From the NCBI GenBank assembly GCA_965370805.1, contig CBDUVZ010000004.1, positions 1-53,968 on the forward strand: a DNA stretch of 53,968 nt, given 5' to 3'. Under the pieces are notes generated by a model. The model had not been told where the DNA came from. It did no database searches and was given only the letters and a program-made list of their open reading frames with translations. The position numbers were made by a program, and so were the translations under genes. Origin of the DNA: CBDUVZ01 sp965370805 (GTDB lineage: Bacteria; Hydrothermota; Tepidihabitantia; Tepidihabitantales; Tepidihabitantaceae). Of the stretch, positions 1 through 8,033 are shown piece after piece. Each line of letters opens with the position of its first letter. The first letter of the stretch is position 1.

Positions 1-1
1 C

Positions 2-1801
2 ATACCCTATGTACGTCCGATCTCGCTGCCGGTGTACCTGTGCGATTCGGTTCGAGCCCCCTCCCGCTACGAAGAGGAAGGTGAACTGGAATTCGACGAC
101 CGGCTTGTGTTCACAACAACCAGGGAAACTTACCAGTTCCCCATCGCCATGCAGGACCGCGAGCCGATTGACAAATTCACAGCGATGGTTGACGTTGCCC
201 TGCGCGGCGAACAGCGACTACCGGTTACTCAATTCCGCCGACGCCTGGAATCCGAGTTCGAATTCGGGACCCCGGACATCGACATGCTCCTCGATGTCTA
301 CCGCCGCATCAAGAAGATCGACGAAGCCGGCGAGAACGGCATCTGGGCGCGGTACATCAAGAACGCCTTTGCCCCGGTCTACGTCGGCAGATTCGACTTC
401 GTCATTGGCAACCCGCCCTGGATTCGGTGGGGATACCTGTCCGATGACTACCGGAAGAAAACCCTCAAGATGTGGCACCGGTACGGGCTGTTCTCGCTTA
501 AGGGCCACGAAACCCGACTCGGGGCCGGCGAGAAGGACTTCTCGATGCTCTTCACCTACGTCTGCGCGGACAAATACCTGAAGGACAAAGGAAAACTCGG
601 TTTTCTCATCACTATGGAGGTATTCAAGTCAAAAGGCGCAGGCGAGGGGTTCAGAGGGTTCGAACTGAAGGACAGCCGGGTTCCACTCAAGGTGCTCCGG
701 ATGGAAGACATGGTCGATCTGAAGCCATTCCGAGCGGCGAACAAAACGTCGATGTTCGTACTCCGAAAGGGAGAACGAACCCGGTATCCGGTGCCGGTGG
801 TGGAGTGGAAACGGAAAAAGGGAATCGGCCATATCCCGACCAACTGGGACCTGACCGCAGTCAAAAAGAACTCGGCCCGCAGCCGACTCATAGCCGTGCC
901 GGTCGATTCCGCAGTGTGTACGTCGTCGTGGCAGACCGCTGAATCCGACAGACTGAAGGAACTCGCGCCGCTCAAGGGCACTAACCCGTACAGAGCATAT
1001 CGTGGAGCCAGCACTGAACCCTACGGGGTTTTCTGGCTGGAAATCGAGGAGTTGCGCCCAGATGGCCTGCTGGTCGTTACCAACATGCATGAACGGGGAA
1101 AACGCGAGGTCAATCCGGTCACGGTGTCCATCGAGCCGGACCTGGTTCACCCCGCGGTTTCGGGTGGGGACATAAGCCGCTACGGCACAAAACGGCACGT
1201 CCACGTGCTGGTGTCACAGAATCCCGATACAAGAAAGCCGTATCCTGAGACTTGGATGCTCGACAACGTACCGCTCACTCATGCCTACCTGAACCAATTC
1301 AAGAAGACGCTCCTGTCACGTGGTTCCAAGCTACTCAGGGAGTTCGCGGAGAAAACCGAGTTCTACGCGATGTACGGCATCGGTCCGTACACAGTAGCGC
1401 CCTACCGGGTGGTCTGGAAGCGCATGGCCAGCAGAGTTGAAGCTGTAGTCCTATCCAAGATGAAAACACCATTCGGCACCAAGACTCTGATATCAACGGA
1501 CACAACCTCGCTCATCCCTACCAGGAGTCGACAAGAAGCCCACTATCTGTGCGCTATCCTGAACTCCGAAGTCGTTGACGCCTACATCCGGAGTTTCTCC
1601 TCCGCGGGTCGGGGCTTCGGCGCACCGTCGGTCATGTCGAATCTCGCTGTTCCCCGATTCGATACGGACATCTCGCTGCATAAGAAACTGGCGGACCTGT
1701 CCATGGAAGCTCACCGGCTGGTCAAGGCCGGCAGGCCGGTTGATAACGTACAGAAGCAGATAGACAAAGCAGCGCGGAAGCTATGGAATATCAAGTCCTG
1801 A
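2..1801 (+). CDS. N6-adenine DNA methyltransferase (type II / Eco57I-TaqI-like), 5' end outside window
   Basis: The frame is open to the left edge, so the first visible GTG (32) is probably internal. About 127 residues in lies IGNPPW, the motif IV (NPPY/W) of N6-adenine methyltransferases, followed by a motif of the kind FSMLFTYVCADKYL and KGKLGFLITMEVF. The C-terminal half, ending near AILNSEVVDAYI and GAPSVMSNLAVPRF, resembles the TaqI-like target-recognition domain. The SAM-binding motif I is not in view and should lie upstream of the window. The product would methylate adenine in duplex DNA, either as the modifying half of a type IIG enzyme or as the methylase of a multigene defence system. 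It overlaps the next gene by 19 nt, so the two are translationally coupled. Which system it belongs to needs the missing upstream genes. Confidence 0.85.
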   Translation: MPYVRPISLPVYLCDSVRAPSRYEEEGELEFDDRLVFTTTRETYQFPIAMQDREPIDKFTAMVDVALRGEQRLPVTQFRRRLESEFEFGTPDIDMLLDVYRRIKKIDEAGENGIWARYIKNAFAPVYVGRFDFVIGNPPWIRWGYLSDDYRKKTLKMWHRYGLFSLKGHETRLGAGEKDFSMLFTYVCADKYLKDKGKLGFLITMEVFKSKGAGEGFRGFELKDSRVPLKVLRMEDMVDLKPFRAANKTSMFVLRKGERTRYPVPVVEWKRKKGIGHIPTNWDLTAVKKNSARSRLIAVPVDSAVCTSSWQTAESDRLKELAPLKGTNPYRAYRGASTEPYGVFWLEIEELRPDGLLVVTNMHERGKREVNPVTVSIEPDLVHPAVSGGDISRYGTKRHVHVLVSQNPDTRKPYPETWMLDNVPLTHAYLNQFKKTLLSRGSKLLREFAEKTEFYAMYGIGPYTVAPYRVVWKRMASRVEAVVLSKMKTPFGTKTLISTDTTSLIPTRSRQEAHYLCAILNSEVVDAYIRSFSSAGRGFGAPSVMSNLAVPRFDTDISLHKKLADLSMEAHRLVKAGRPVDNVQKQIDKAARKLWNIKS

Positions 1802-2613
1802 CGCGCGGAACCGACGCCTACCCCAAGCGGCTGCCGGAACGTCTGGGTAAGAACGCACCGGCCCAACTGTGCTTCCACGGCCCACTCTCCCTGCTCGACC
1901 GCTTCACAATGGCGGTCATCTGCGCGGACTCCATCGACGGGGAGGGCTTCATTGAAACCAACCAGTTGCTTTTCACCATCCGGGAATACGACCTGAACTA
2001 CATCGGCGGGTGGCACTCGATGATGGAGACCGAAATCTTCCGGCTCGGGCTGTTCCGCAGCAATTCGACCGTCACCCTGTTCACCGCCAAAGGGCTCCGG
2101 CACGAGACCTTCGAGTCGTACCTGCTCGACCGCTTCTATCCCCCGCTCCACGAGTTCCCGGAGCGCGAGGAGTACTTCCGCAGAGGAAGCGACGGGGAAC
2201 TCCTGGTTCTATCCGCCGTCGAGCCGGACGTCAGCCGTACCTCACGGAAGAACGTCATGGACAGAAACCGAATTGCCTGTGCGCTGGGCGATGTCGTGTT
2301 TGCACCCTTTGGCCCGAAGGGGTCGAAAACCTACCGGCTTGCGGCCGAAATCAAAGATGCCGGCTGGCCGGTCTTCACACTCGAGCATGAACTCTCCAGG
2401 GACCTGCACGAAATCGGCATTCCGGGACTCAACCGCAAAACGGTAGGTGGCTATCTTGAGGGTTTCGGCGCATCCCGCAACCCCAACCCGCCTCCTCGAC
2501 AGAATCGGAGACACAAGGTAGATAAGCCCGTGAAACCGAGCCGCAGAACGACAGGTATCCAGGAAGAAATTCCTTTCGTCTCGGACAAACCGTCGGACTC
2601 GGCTCAAACATAG
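1783..2613 (+). CDS. DprA/Smf-like Rossmann (SLOG) protein coupled to the methyltransferase
   Basis: 276 residues. The N-terminus has the DprA-like opening (YPKRLPERLG…AP..LCFHGP, residues about 13-33). Near residue 167 is RNRIACALGDVVF…F, matching the conserved RNRIIaaLSDavvVvE region of DprA/SLOG proteins. The classical GSR nucleotide motif after the first strand is not obvious (AVICADSIDG stands there), so ssDNA/RecA loading is not assured. Members of this superfamily bind nucleic acid or nucleotide ligands. Outside competence loci, DprA-like proteins recur in phage-defence clusters. The 19-nt overlap with the adenine methyltransferase supports a joint defence or DNA-processing role. The last ~45 residues are basic and low complexity. 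I infer a defence-associated DprA homologue rather than the housekeeping competence protein. Confidence 0.65.
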   Translation: MEYQVLTRGTDAYPKRLPERLGKNAPAQLCFHGPLSLLDRFTMAVICADSIDGEGFIETNQLLFTIREYDLNYIGGWHSMMETEIFRLGLFRSNSTVTLFTAKGLRHETFESYLLDRFYPPLHEFPEREEYFRRGSDGELLVLSAVEPDVSRTSRKNVMDRNRIACALGDVVFAPFGPKGSKTYRLAAEIKDAGWPVFTLEHELSRDLHEIGIPGLNRKTVGGYLEGFGASRNPNPPPRQNRRHKVDKPVKPSRRTTGIQEEIPFVSDKPSDSAQT

Positions 2614-3234
2614 CCGGGTCCAGCTCGCATCTTCACCTTCTTTCTCCTTCCTGATGGACACTGAAACTGTTGGGAACGCCGCCCTGCTTCCGCCTGCCGA
2701 AATCGACGGTTCCCGGTCATCTCCACCGAATGCACGAGCTACCGCCTGCGCGACAGTACCGGAACCGGAGAAAAACCGAACTCCTGATTGAGCCGGCGGT
2801 TACGAGGTCCATAGACGCCGGAACATCTCCCGTCGTTTGTGGTGCCGGACCTCCCTCTCCCTTTCATGTGGGGGGTGACTTCCCTGGTGAGTTGGACCGG
2901 CAGGTATCCGGCCAGAATCGCCGCCAGCGGAGGATGAATAAGGACTGCCACAAGCGGTAGCAGGACCGGTTCCAGTCGCGTAAGCACCTGAGTTGCCAGG
3001 AGCTTATGCAGAGGGACGGCCAGTTGACCCGGCACCGTAGCCGGCAGGTGTGCCGCGAGTTGGACCTCCACAAGGACCGGCAGGTACGCCGGGAGTTGCG
3101 GCGTCAGGATTGCCGGCAGCCAGCCGGCTCTTCACCCGAGACTGCGGCGCACGCAATGACAACGCCCGTCTGCGGTCTTGCCTTTTGCACTTTGGCTCTT
3201 GGCTCTTGCCTTCTGCCCTTTGCTCTATGCTTCG
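2614..3234. repeat. Gene-poor spacer with degenerate repeats
   Basis: No convincing gene. At 2880-3130 a loose repeat built on CCGGCAGGT recurs (CCGGCAGGTATCC, CCGGCAGGTGTGCC, CCGGCAGGTACGCC), roughly every 30-80 nt. Minus-strand frames across it give artificial Leu/Pro-rich peptides broken by stops. At 3176-3236 there is a pyrimidine-rich degenerate tandem repeat of about 7-9 nt (TTTGGCTC, TTGGCTC, TTGCC, TTCTGCCC, TTTGCTC) up to the end of the guaA-like gene. Confidence 0.5.
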
Positions 3235-4200
3235 TCAGATAGCTTCGATTGTCGAGGGTGGCTTCCGGGTTATGTTGTAAGTCACGCTAACCACGCCGGG
3301 CACTTCGGTGGTTATCCGGTCGCCGAGCTTCTCCAGAGTCTCATACGGAATCCTGGTCGGCGTTCCGGTCAGGGCGTCTTTGCTTTCCCAGCACCTGACT
3401 TCAATCTGGAGCCCGAAGTCCCGTTTTCCGTCCCGCAGTCCGGTCACCCGGTCCAGATGCAGTATCGCCAGGTACTGGAACGCCCCGCTGTCTGCAAGTT
3501 CCTGCTCGACAATCGCGGTCGCCTGCCGGACCGTTGCCACCCGTTCCGGTGTCACTTCACCGATTACCCGGGCCGCGAGTGCCGGACCCGGGAAGGGCGG
3601 CCGCCGGTAGATCTCCTCGGGCAGACCCAAAGCCCTGGCAACAGTCCTGATAGCTGTCTTCCGGAGCGGAAGCACGGGCTCGATGACTTTGTATCCGAAT
3701 TCCGCCTGGGTGTCGATGCCGAGTTGTTCGAGGATATTGTGCTGGCGCTTCACCCCGGCAAGCGTCTCTTCGACGTCGGTGTAGTTCGTGCCCTGCAGCA
3801 GATGTCTGGCCCCGCTCTCCCTGACCAGGCGACCGAACACGTCCTTGTAGAACGTCTGGGTTATCGCTTCCCGTTTCTGCTCCGGGTCGGTGAGCCCGCG
3901 CAGAGCGCCGAAGAAAGCATCCTCGGCCGGCACCAGTTCGACTTTCACCCCCATCTCTGCGAACAGCGCGACGATATGCTCCGGCTCCCCTTCTCTCATC
4001 AGCCCGTTGCTGACGAAGTACGTCTTGAGCCGGTCGCCGAGTGCCCGGTGCCCGAGCATGGTGACCGCGGCGGAATCCACCCCGCCGGACAGGGCGTTGA
4101 CCGCCAGCCCGTCGCCCACGGCCGTGGAGATCGCTTTTGCCGTCGCAGCGATGAACTCCTCGGGGTTCAGTTCTTCGGGCGTAATCTCTCTGGTATCCAT
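3235..4200 (-). CDS. guaA: GMP synthase, ATP-pyrophosphatase subunit (stand-alone, GuaAb-like)
   Basis: 321 residues. The PP-loop SGGVDS lies at residues 38-43 and binds ATP to adenylate XMP. The C-terminal dimerisation domain ends in the family signature VTYNITRKPPSTIE. Motifs RPPFPGPALAARVIGE and QGTNYTDVEE match the GuaA ATPase part. The usual N-terminal glutaminase domain of bacterial GuaA is absent and no glutaminase gene is adjacent, so the arrangement resembles the split archaeal enzyme. The ATG at 4200 lies 4 nt after GGAGG. The alternative ATG at 4203 is almost on top of it. It stands alone downstream of hicB with its own promoter. Function: XMP to GMP, with ammonia from a separate amidotransferase or free. 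Confidence 0.88.
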   Translation of the reverse strand: MDTREITPEELNPEEFIAATAKAISTAVGDGLAVNALSGGVDSAAVTMLGHRALGDRLKTYFVSNGLMREGEPEHIVALFAEMGVKVELVPAEDAFFGALRGLTDPEQKREAITQTFYKDVFGRLVRESGARHLLQGTNYTDVEETLAGVKRQHNILEQLGIDTQAEFGYKVIEPVLPLRKTAIRTVARALGLPEEIYRRPPFPGPALAARVIGEVTPERVATVRQATAIVEQELADSGAFQYLAILHLDRVTGLRDGKRDFGLQIEVRCWESKDALTGTPTRIPYETLEKLGDRITTEVPGVVSVTYNITRKPPSTIEAI

Positions 4201-4230
4201 CATTCCTCCGGTTTGGTTGTTACGTTCTCC

Positions 4231-4258
4231 AGACTAGGTGGAATCGACCCCGGGTCAA
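4231..4258 (-). promoter_or_regulatory. Sigma70-type promoter of the guaA-like gene
   Basis: Minus strand TTGACC (4258-4253), 16-nt spacer, TAGTCT (4236-4231). A leader of roughly 25 nt with GGAGG follows. Confidence 0.55.
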
Positions 4259-4285
4259 GCGCGGAAACGCCGACCGGACCCGCGC

Positions 4286-4747
4286 CTACCTGTCCTTGCC
4301 GGTCACCGACCTGTTGTTGCGCCCGGCCCTGTTCTTGTCCCGGGCAACGAAACCGACCTGCCGGCCGGGCGCCGCGGCCGCATCCAGCACGTACCCGGCC
4401 GAGAGCATCGACACCACGTACTGGTTCAGACTGACGCCCTCCTGCTTTGCCGCCCGGGCCAGGCGTCGGTGCAAGGTGCCGGGCATCCGGACCACAAACC
4501 GGCCCGAGAACTCCCGCTGTTCTGAAGGCTCGGGGACGTCCAGCCCGGATGCGCATGCTTCCTCCAGCCACAACTGTCTCGCTTCTTCTATTGCGCCGAG
4601 CGCCTCTTCGGTCGTCTCGCCCTGTGACATGCATCCGGGCAGGTCCGGAATGAACACAAAGTACCCTCCCTGCTCCTGCTCAACGAGCTGCACCGGGTAC
4701 TTGAGACTCAGATACCGGTCAAGGTTTTTCCGATTGTCATTCTTCAT
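4286..4747 (-). CDS. hicB: HicB-family antitoxin
   Basis: 153 residues. The N-terminal HicB fold is shown by YPVQLVEQEQGGYFVFIPDLPGC at about 17-39 and by GETTEEALGAIEEA, the typical partial RNase-H-like domain that covers the HicA active site. The C-terminal half has a ribbon-helix-helix pattern (RFVVRMPGTLHRRLARAAKQ… SLNQYV), used to bind its own operator. The tail after about residue 125 is low complexity and basic. It overlaps the hicA gene by 11 nt, in toxin-first order, as is usual for HicAB. It should neutralise HicA and repress the operon. Confidence 0.88.
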   Translation of the reverse strand: MKNDNRKNLDRYLSLKYPVQLVEQEQGGYFVFIPDLPGCMSQGETTEEALGAIEEARQLWLEEACASGLDVPEPSEQREFSGRFVVRMPGTLHRRLARAAKQEGVSLNQYVVSMLSAGYVLDAAAAPGRQVGFVARDKNRAGRNNRSVTGKDR

Positions 4748-4985
4748 GCTGCTCCCCGGTCTTCAGACCCAGTATCCTCACTATCTCGGCCAGGTACGAA
4801 CGCTTCAGCTTCCGACCGTGCGTGGCAATTACCATCCGCCGGCCGTCGTCGCCGTAGATACGATGGCTGCCCCGGGTTCTGCGCAAGGTCCATCCGAAAT
4901 GCCCCAGCACTGCCTCCACCTCAGAGCAGAGCATATCTGCAGGCAGCGATATCAATCTCCGGACCAGCCTCTCAATCCTGCTCAA
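4737..4985 (-). CDS. hicA: HicA-family mRNA interferase toxin
   Basis: 82 residues as read from a TTG at 4985. The YcfA/HicA fold is shown by LGHFGWTLRRTRGSHRIYGDDGR, with the catalytic His in GSH, and by HGRKLKRSYLAEIVRILGL. HicA cleaves mRNAs when freed from HicB. No in-frame ATG gives a full domain, because the first ATG would remove the first helix. The TTG begins 6 nt after the -10 of a near-perfect promoter, so the transcript is predicted to be leaderless. The start is therefore inferred, not certain. Confidence 0.85.
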   Translation of the reverse strand: MSRIERLVRRLISLPADMLCSEVEAVLGHFGWTLRRTRGSHRIYGDDGRRMVIATHGRKLKRSYLAEIVRILGLKTGEQHEE

Positions 4986-4991
4986 TGTGGG

Positions 4992-5020
4992 ATGATACTA
5001 TATTTAGTATCGCCTGTCAA
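4992..5020 (-). promoter_or_regulatory. hicAB promoter with palindromic operator
   Basis: Minus strand TTGACA (5020-5015), 17-nt spacer, TATCAT (4997-4992). The spacer and -10 contain a 7-bp inverted repeat, GATACTA-N4-TAGTATC, at 4994-5011, a good candidate for HicB binding. Confidence 0.65.
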
Positions 5021-5035
5021 CAGGATGCCCGACCG

Positions 5036-6376
5036 TCACTTCTGAGTCAGTTCCGGCCCGACTTCCATCGCCTGCCGAATTCCGGCACGATACCCGGCGA
5101 TGAACAGCCCGAACTCGGACATCCGTTCGGCCGGCACCTGCTCGTAGTGGCTCGGCAGGAATTCCAGCGGGTCAACCGGTTTCCCGTTCCGCCGAATCCC
5201 GAAGTCAAGATGGAACCCGGTCGAGAACCCGGTCGAACCGACGTAGCCGACAATCTGCCCTTTGCTGACCGTGCCGTCTTTCCTGACTCCCGGTCCGTAC
5301 CCACACAAGTGCGCGTAGTGTGACGTCGTGGTTCCATCCTTGTGCCGGACCCGCACCATCCGGCCGTATCCGCCGCTCCACTTCCGGACAGTAACGGTCC
5401 CGCCCGCAATCGCCCTGACCGGGGTCCGGTACGGCGCCGCGTAGTCCATGCCTTGATGCATGCGGCGTCTTCTGAGTATCGGGTGCATCCTCATCCCGAA
5501 GTCAGACGTCCTCCTGCCCGCCTGAATCGGTGGGTACTCAAGCGACTTGCCCAACGCCCGGCCATGCTCGTCGCAGTAGAAGCTGCCCCCGCCCGACTTG
5601 CGATACAGGAATCCCCGGGCGTCCACGGTCGCGCTCCGGTACCGGGCCGCCAGGATGTCCCCGAACCGGTAGAACGCCGAATCAACCGCCAGTTGCTCGA
5701 CCAGGACCTGGAACGAATCGCCTTCGCTCGTGCCTGCCGGGAACTCGACCTGGTTCCGCAGCACATCGGTGAAATCAACCACCAAGTGCGGGTCCGCTCC
5801 CGCATTGGTCATCGACTGCCACAGTGAACCCTTAACCGTCCCGAACAGCACTGCCCGGGCCGTGTCAACCGGCTGCATAACGAATGCCGCTTGGGCCCCG
5901 GCCGAATCGAACTCCACGTCATAGCTTGTAGCCAGGTCCAGGTAATACCTGATTCCAACCAGCACCGAATCGAGATACGTCAGCGTTACCGAATCGCCCG
6001 GATGCAACCGGCGGAAGTCGAAACCGGCCAGCTCAAGCGCACCCTGTGCCTGCTCTACCCGCTCCGGTTCCACCCCGAGCCGGGACAGGAGCGGGCCGAA
6101 CAGTTCGTTCCGGCGCAGGGTGTCGCCCCTGAAACTGCGGAGTTCGACCGCCAGGGACTCGACCGCAGCGGTATCCCCGGGCGCGACCGGCGCGGCATCG
6201 CCTGCTCGCGTCCGAATTGCGACGAAAACAAGCACGCCCCCAAGCATCACGATTGCCGACAGCACAACAAGCAACGCTGCGGTCCGGGTCAGCGGGTTCG
6301 GGTTTCCACCAGGCCAGCCGGTCCGGCGCTTACGGCCAAGTCCATTTCGCAGGGGAATGTGCTTGTCGGGTTTCAT
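5036..6376 (-). CDS. M23-family (LytM) zinc metallopeptidase, membrane anchored
   Basis: 446 residues. One N-terminal membrane helix (about 31-54) is followed by a long periplasmic region with an OapA/LysM-like segment (LHPGDSVTLTYLDS). The C-terminal peptidase domain has HQGMDYAAP (first Zn ligands H…D) and HYAHL. The usual HxH motif reads HLD (GFHLDFGI), so the ligand His is replaced by Asp. Overall it resembles MepM/NlpD-type murein hydrolases or amidase activators, acting on peptidoglycan cross-links during growth or division. The HLD change could weaken zinc binding, which would favour a regulatory role. It is transcribed divergently from the MFS transporter. Confidence 0.85.
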   Translation of the reverse strand: MKPDKHIPLRNGLGRKRRTGWPGGNPNPLTRTAALLVVLSAIVMLGGVLVFVAIRTRAGDAAPVAPGDTAAVESLAVELRSFRGDTLRRNELFGPLLSRLGVEPERVEQAQGALELAGFDFRRLHPGDSVTLTYLDSVLVGIRYYLDLATSYDVEFDSAGAQAAFVMQPVDTARAVLFGTVKGSLWQSMTNAGADPHLVVDFTDVLRNQVEFPAGTSEGDSFQVLVEQLAVDSAFYRFGDILAARYRSATVDARGFLYRKSGGGSFYCDEHGRALGKSLEYPPIQAGRRTSDFGMRMHPILRRRRMHQGMDYAAPYRTPVRAIAGGTVTVRKWSGGYGRMVRVRHKDGTTTSHYAHLCGYGPGVRKDGTVSKGQIVGYVGSTGFSTGFHLDFGIRRNGKPVDPLEFLPSHYEQVPAERMSEFGLFIAGYRAGIRQAMEVGPELTQK

Positions 6377-6388
6377 GTACGAGCGTCA

Positions 6389-6416
6389 AGTCTAGCGGTC
6401 TCACGCCGGGAATCAA
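6389..6416 (-). promoter_or_regulatory. Promoter of the M23 peptidase gene
   Basis: Minus strand TTGATT (6416-6411), 16-nt spacer, TAGACT (6394-6389). The ATG follows 12 nt after the -10, giving a leader of only about 5 nt. Confidence 0.5.
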
Positions 6417-6446
6417 CGGCCACTGCCCCAGGTTCTGCAAAGCGGC

Positions 6447-6474
6447 TTGACGCGCCGGAAGCGGGCGCTATCAT
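6447..6474 (+). promoter_or_regulatory. Promoter of the MFS-padR operon, leaderless
   Basis: TTGACG (6447-6452), 16-nt spacer, TATCAT (6469-6474). The ATG at 6480 begins 5 nt later, at the expected transcription start. No Shine-Dalgarno sequence is present. Confidence 0.6.
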
Positions 6475-6479
6475 ATCGT

Positions 6480-7682
6480 ATGCCGTTATCGGAAACCGAT
6501 AATACCAAACCCGCGAGACCGAAGCGCAACGTATTCCTGCTCGGCATCGTCTCCCTGTTCAACGACCTGTCGAGCCAGATGATCTACCCGCTGGTTCCCG
6601 AATTCCTGACCAGCATCGGCGCGGGACCGGCGGTCATCGGCATCATCGAAGGCATCGCCGAAAGCACTGCAGCCCTGTTCCGAACCGTCTTCGGCCGGCT
6701 CTCGGACCGGTTCGGCAAGCGCAAGCCGTTCATTTTCCTCGGGTACGGACTGTCCGCGCTATCGAGGCCGTTCCTCTATCTTGCCCAGGCCTGGCCCGCG
6801 GTACTCGGGGTCAGGTTCTCGGACCGGGTCGGCAAAGCAATCCGGACCCCGGCAAGAGACGCCCTGATTTCCACTTCGGTTGACCCTTCGCGGAAAGGCC
6901 GGGCTTTCGGTTTCCATCGGGCCATGGACCGGGTCGGCGCGCTCGGCGGCCCGCTGCTCGCCATGCTCGTGCTTTCCCTGTCCAATAACAACATCCGGCT
7001 TGTCTTCCTGGTGTCGGTCATCCCGGTCGTGCTCTCGCTCTTCTTCATCAAGTTCGTCAGGGAAACCGGCCGGCGGCAAGGCGTGACCGCGGTTGAGAAG
7101 CGGAAACTGCGCAGCCCGGCATTCATTGCATTCCTGGTTTCCATTGTCGTATTCACCCTCGGCAATTCCTCGAATGCGTTCCTGATACTGCGGGCCCGGG
7201 AACTCGGACTGTCCATCATCCTCCTGCCGGCAATCTGGGTTGCGTACAACGCGGTCTGCACCATCTCCTCGCCGGTCTTCGGCTCCCTTTCCGACAAACT
7301 GGGACGGAAGCCGATTATCGTGGCGTCCTTCTTCTACTACGCCGCGGTCTATTTCTGCTTCGGCCTGGCCAACAGCCTCTGGGCAATCTGGTTCCTGTTC
7401 GCGGCGTACGGAATCTACTACGGGCTGTCCGAAGGCGTGTTCCGGGCCTACATCGCGGACCTGGTCACTCCGGAAAACCGGGCCACCGCCTATGGTCTGT
7501 TCAACACCGGCATCGGCCTGGCCCTTTTCCCCGCGTCTCTGCTCATGGGCGCAATCTGGACCCGGTTCGGCAGCAGGTGGGCATTCTTCACTTCGGCCGG
7601 ATTCAGCCTGCTCGGGTTCCTGGTATTCGTACTCAGCCTCGGGCTGCGCAAGCTCAAGACCACGGAGTCCGGCAATGACTGA
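6480..7682 (+). CDS. Major facilitator superfamily transporter
   Basis: 400 residues with about 12 hydrophobic segments. The MFS loop signature G..SDRFGKRKPF follows helix 2 (FGRLSDRFGKRKP) and is echoed in the second half as FGSLSDKLGRKP. The sequence RVGKAIRTPARDALIS between the early helices is typical of a drug/antiporter subgroup of bacterial MFS proteins. The substrate cannot be told from sequence. The ATG at 6480 is chosen over the earlier TTG because the TTG is the -35 element. The stop overlaps a PadR regulator gene by 8 nt, which suggests an inducible efflux system under PadR control. Confidence 0.88.
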   Translation: MPLSETDNTKPARPKRNVFLLGIVSLFNDLSSQMIYPLVPEFLTSIGAGPAVIGIIEGIAESTAALFRTVFGRLSDRFGKRKPFIFLGYGLSALSRPFLYLAQAWPAVLGVRFSDRVGKAIRTPARDALISTSVDPSRKGRAFGFHRAMDRVGALGGPLLAMLVLSLSNNNIRLVFLVSVIPVVLSLFFIKFVRETGRRQGVTAVEKRKLRSPAFIAFLVSIVVFTLGNSSNAFLILRARELGLSIILLPAIWVAYNAVCTISSPVFGSLSDKLGRKPIIVASFFYYAAVYFCFGLANSLWAIWFLFAAYGIYYGLSEGVFRAYIADLVTPENRATAYGLFNTGIGLALFPASLLMGAIWTRFGSRWAFFTSAGFSLLGFLVFVLSLGLRKLKTTESGND

Positions 7683-7986
7683 CCGACTGGTGCGCGACTT
7701 CCTGCTCGGTTTCATCAAACTCCACATCCTGTACCACGCCGGCCGGGAACCGGTATACGGCCAGGAATTCAAGGCAGAACTGAAACGGCACGGGTACGAC
7801 ATCTCGTTCGGAACCCTGTACCCGATATTCCACCGGCTGGAAAGGAACGGCTATCTGAAAGTGGAACAGCGCAACGTCCGCGGCAAGGTCAGGAAATACT
7901 ACTCAGCAACCCGGAAAGGAAGGGCTGTCCTGAAGCGCTCCAAGACCAAGGCAAAAGAACTGTTCGACGAACTGTTCGAGACCTGA
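7675..7986 (+). CDS. PadR-family transcriptional regulator
   Basis: 103 residues. It has the winged-helix PadR pattern: DFLLGFIKLHILYH, GQEFKAELKRHGYDISFGTLYPIFHRLERNGYL, then the wing with Y-Y-S-A-T-R-K-G-R. PadR proteins repress efflux or detoxification genes and release DNA on ligand binding. The gene overlaps the MFS transporter by 8 nt and probably controls it. The start is the ATG inside the transporter's last codons (GGCAATGACTGA). No separate promoter was seen. Confidence 0.88.
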   Translation: MTDRLVRDFLLGFIKLHILYHAGREPVYGQEFKAELKRHGYDISFGTLYPIFHRLERNGYLKVEQRNVRGKVRKYYSATRKGRAVLKRSKTKAKELFDELFET

Positions 7987-8033
7987 GCCAGTCGGGTCAG
8001 GTCAGAAACGCGACCTCAATTCGCACCTCGCCG

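Noticed and set aside
2739..3071. Leu/Pro-rich minus-strand frame
   Set aside because: Composed of degenerate nucleotide repeats, interrupted upstream by a stop and without a Shine-Dalgarno site.
3178..4434. Long plus-strand frame across the guaA-like gene
   Set aside because: It is antisense to a gene with clear family motifs; codon pattern follows the minus-strand gene.
6759..7802. Minus-strand frame across the MFS and padR genes
   Set aside because: Charged low-complexity product, antisense to recognised genes.
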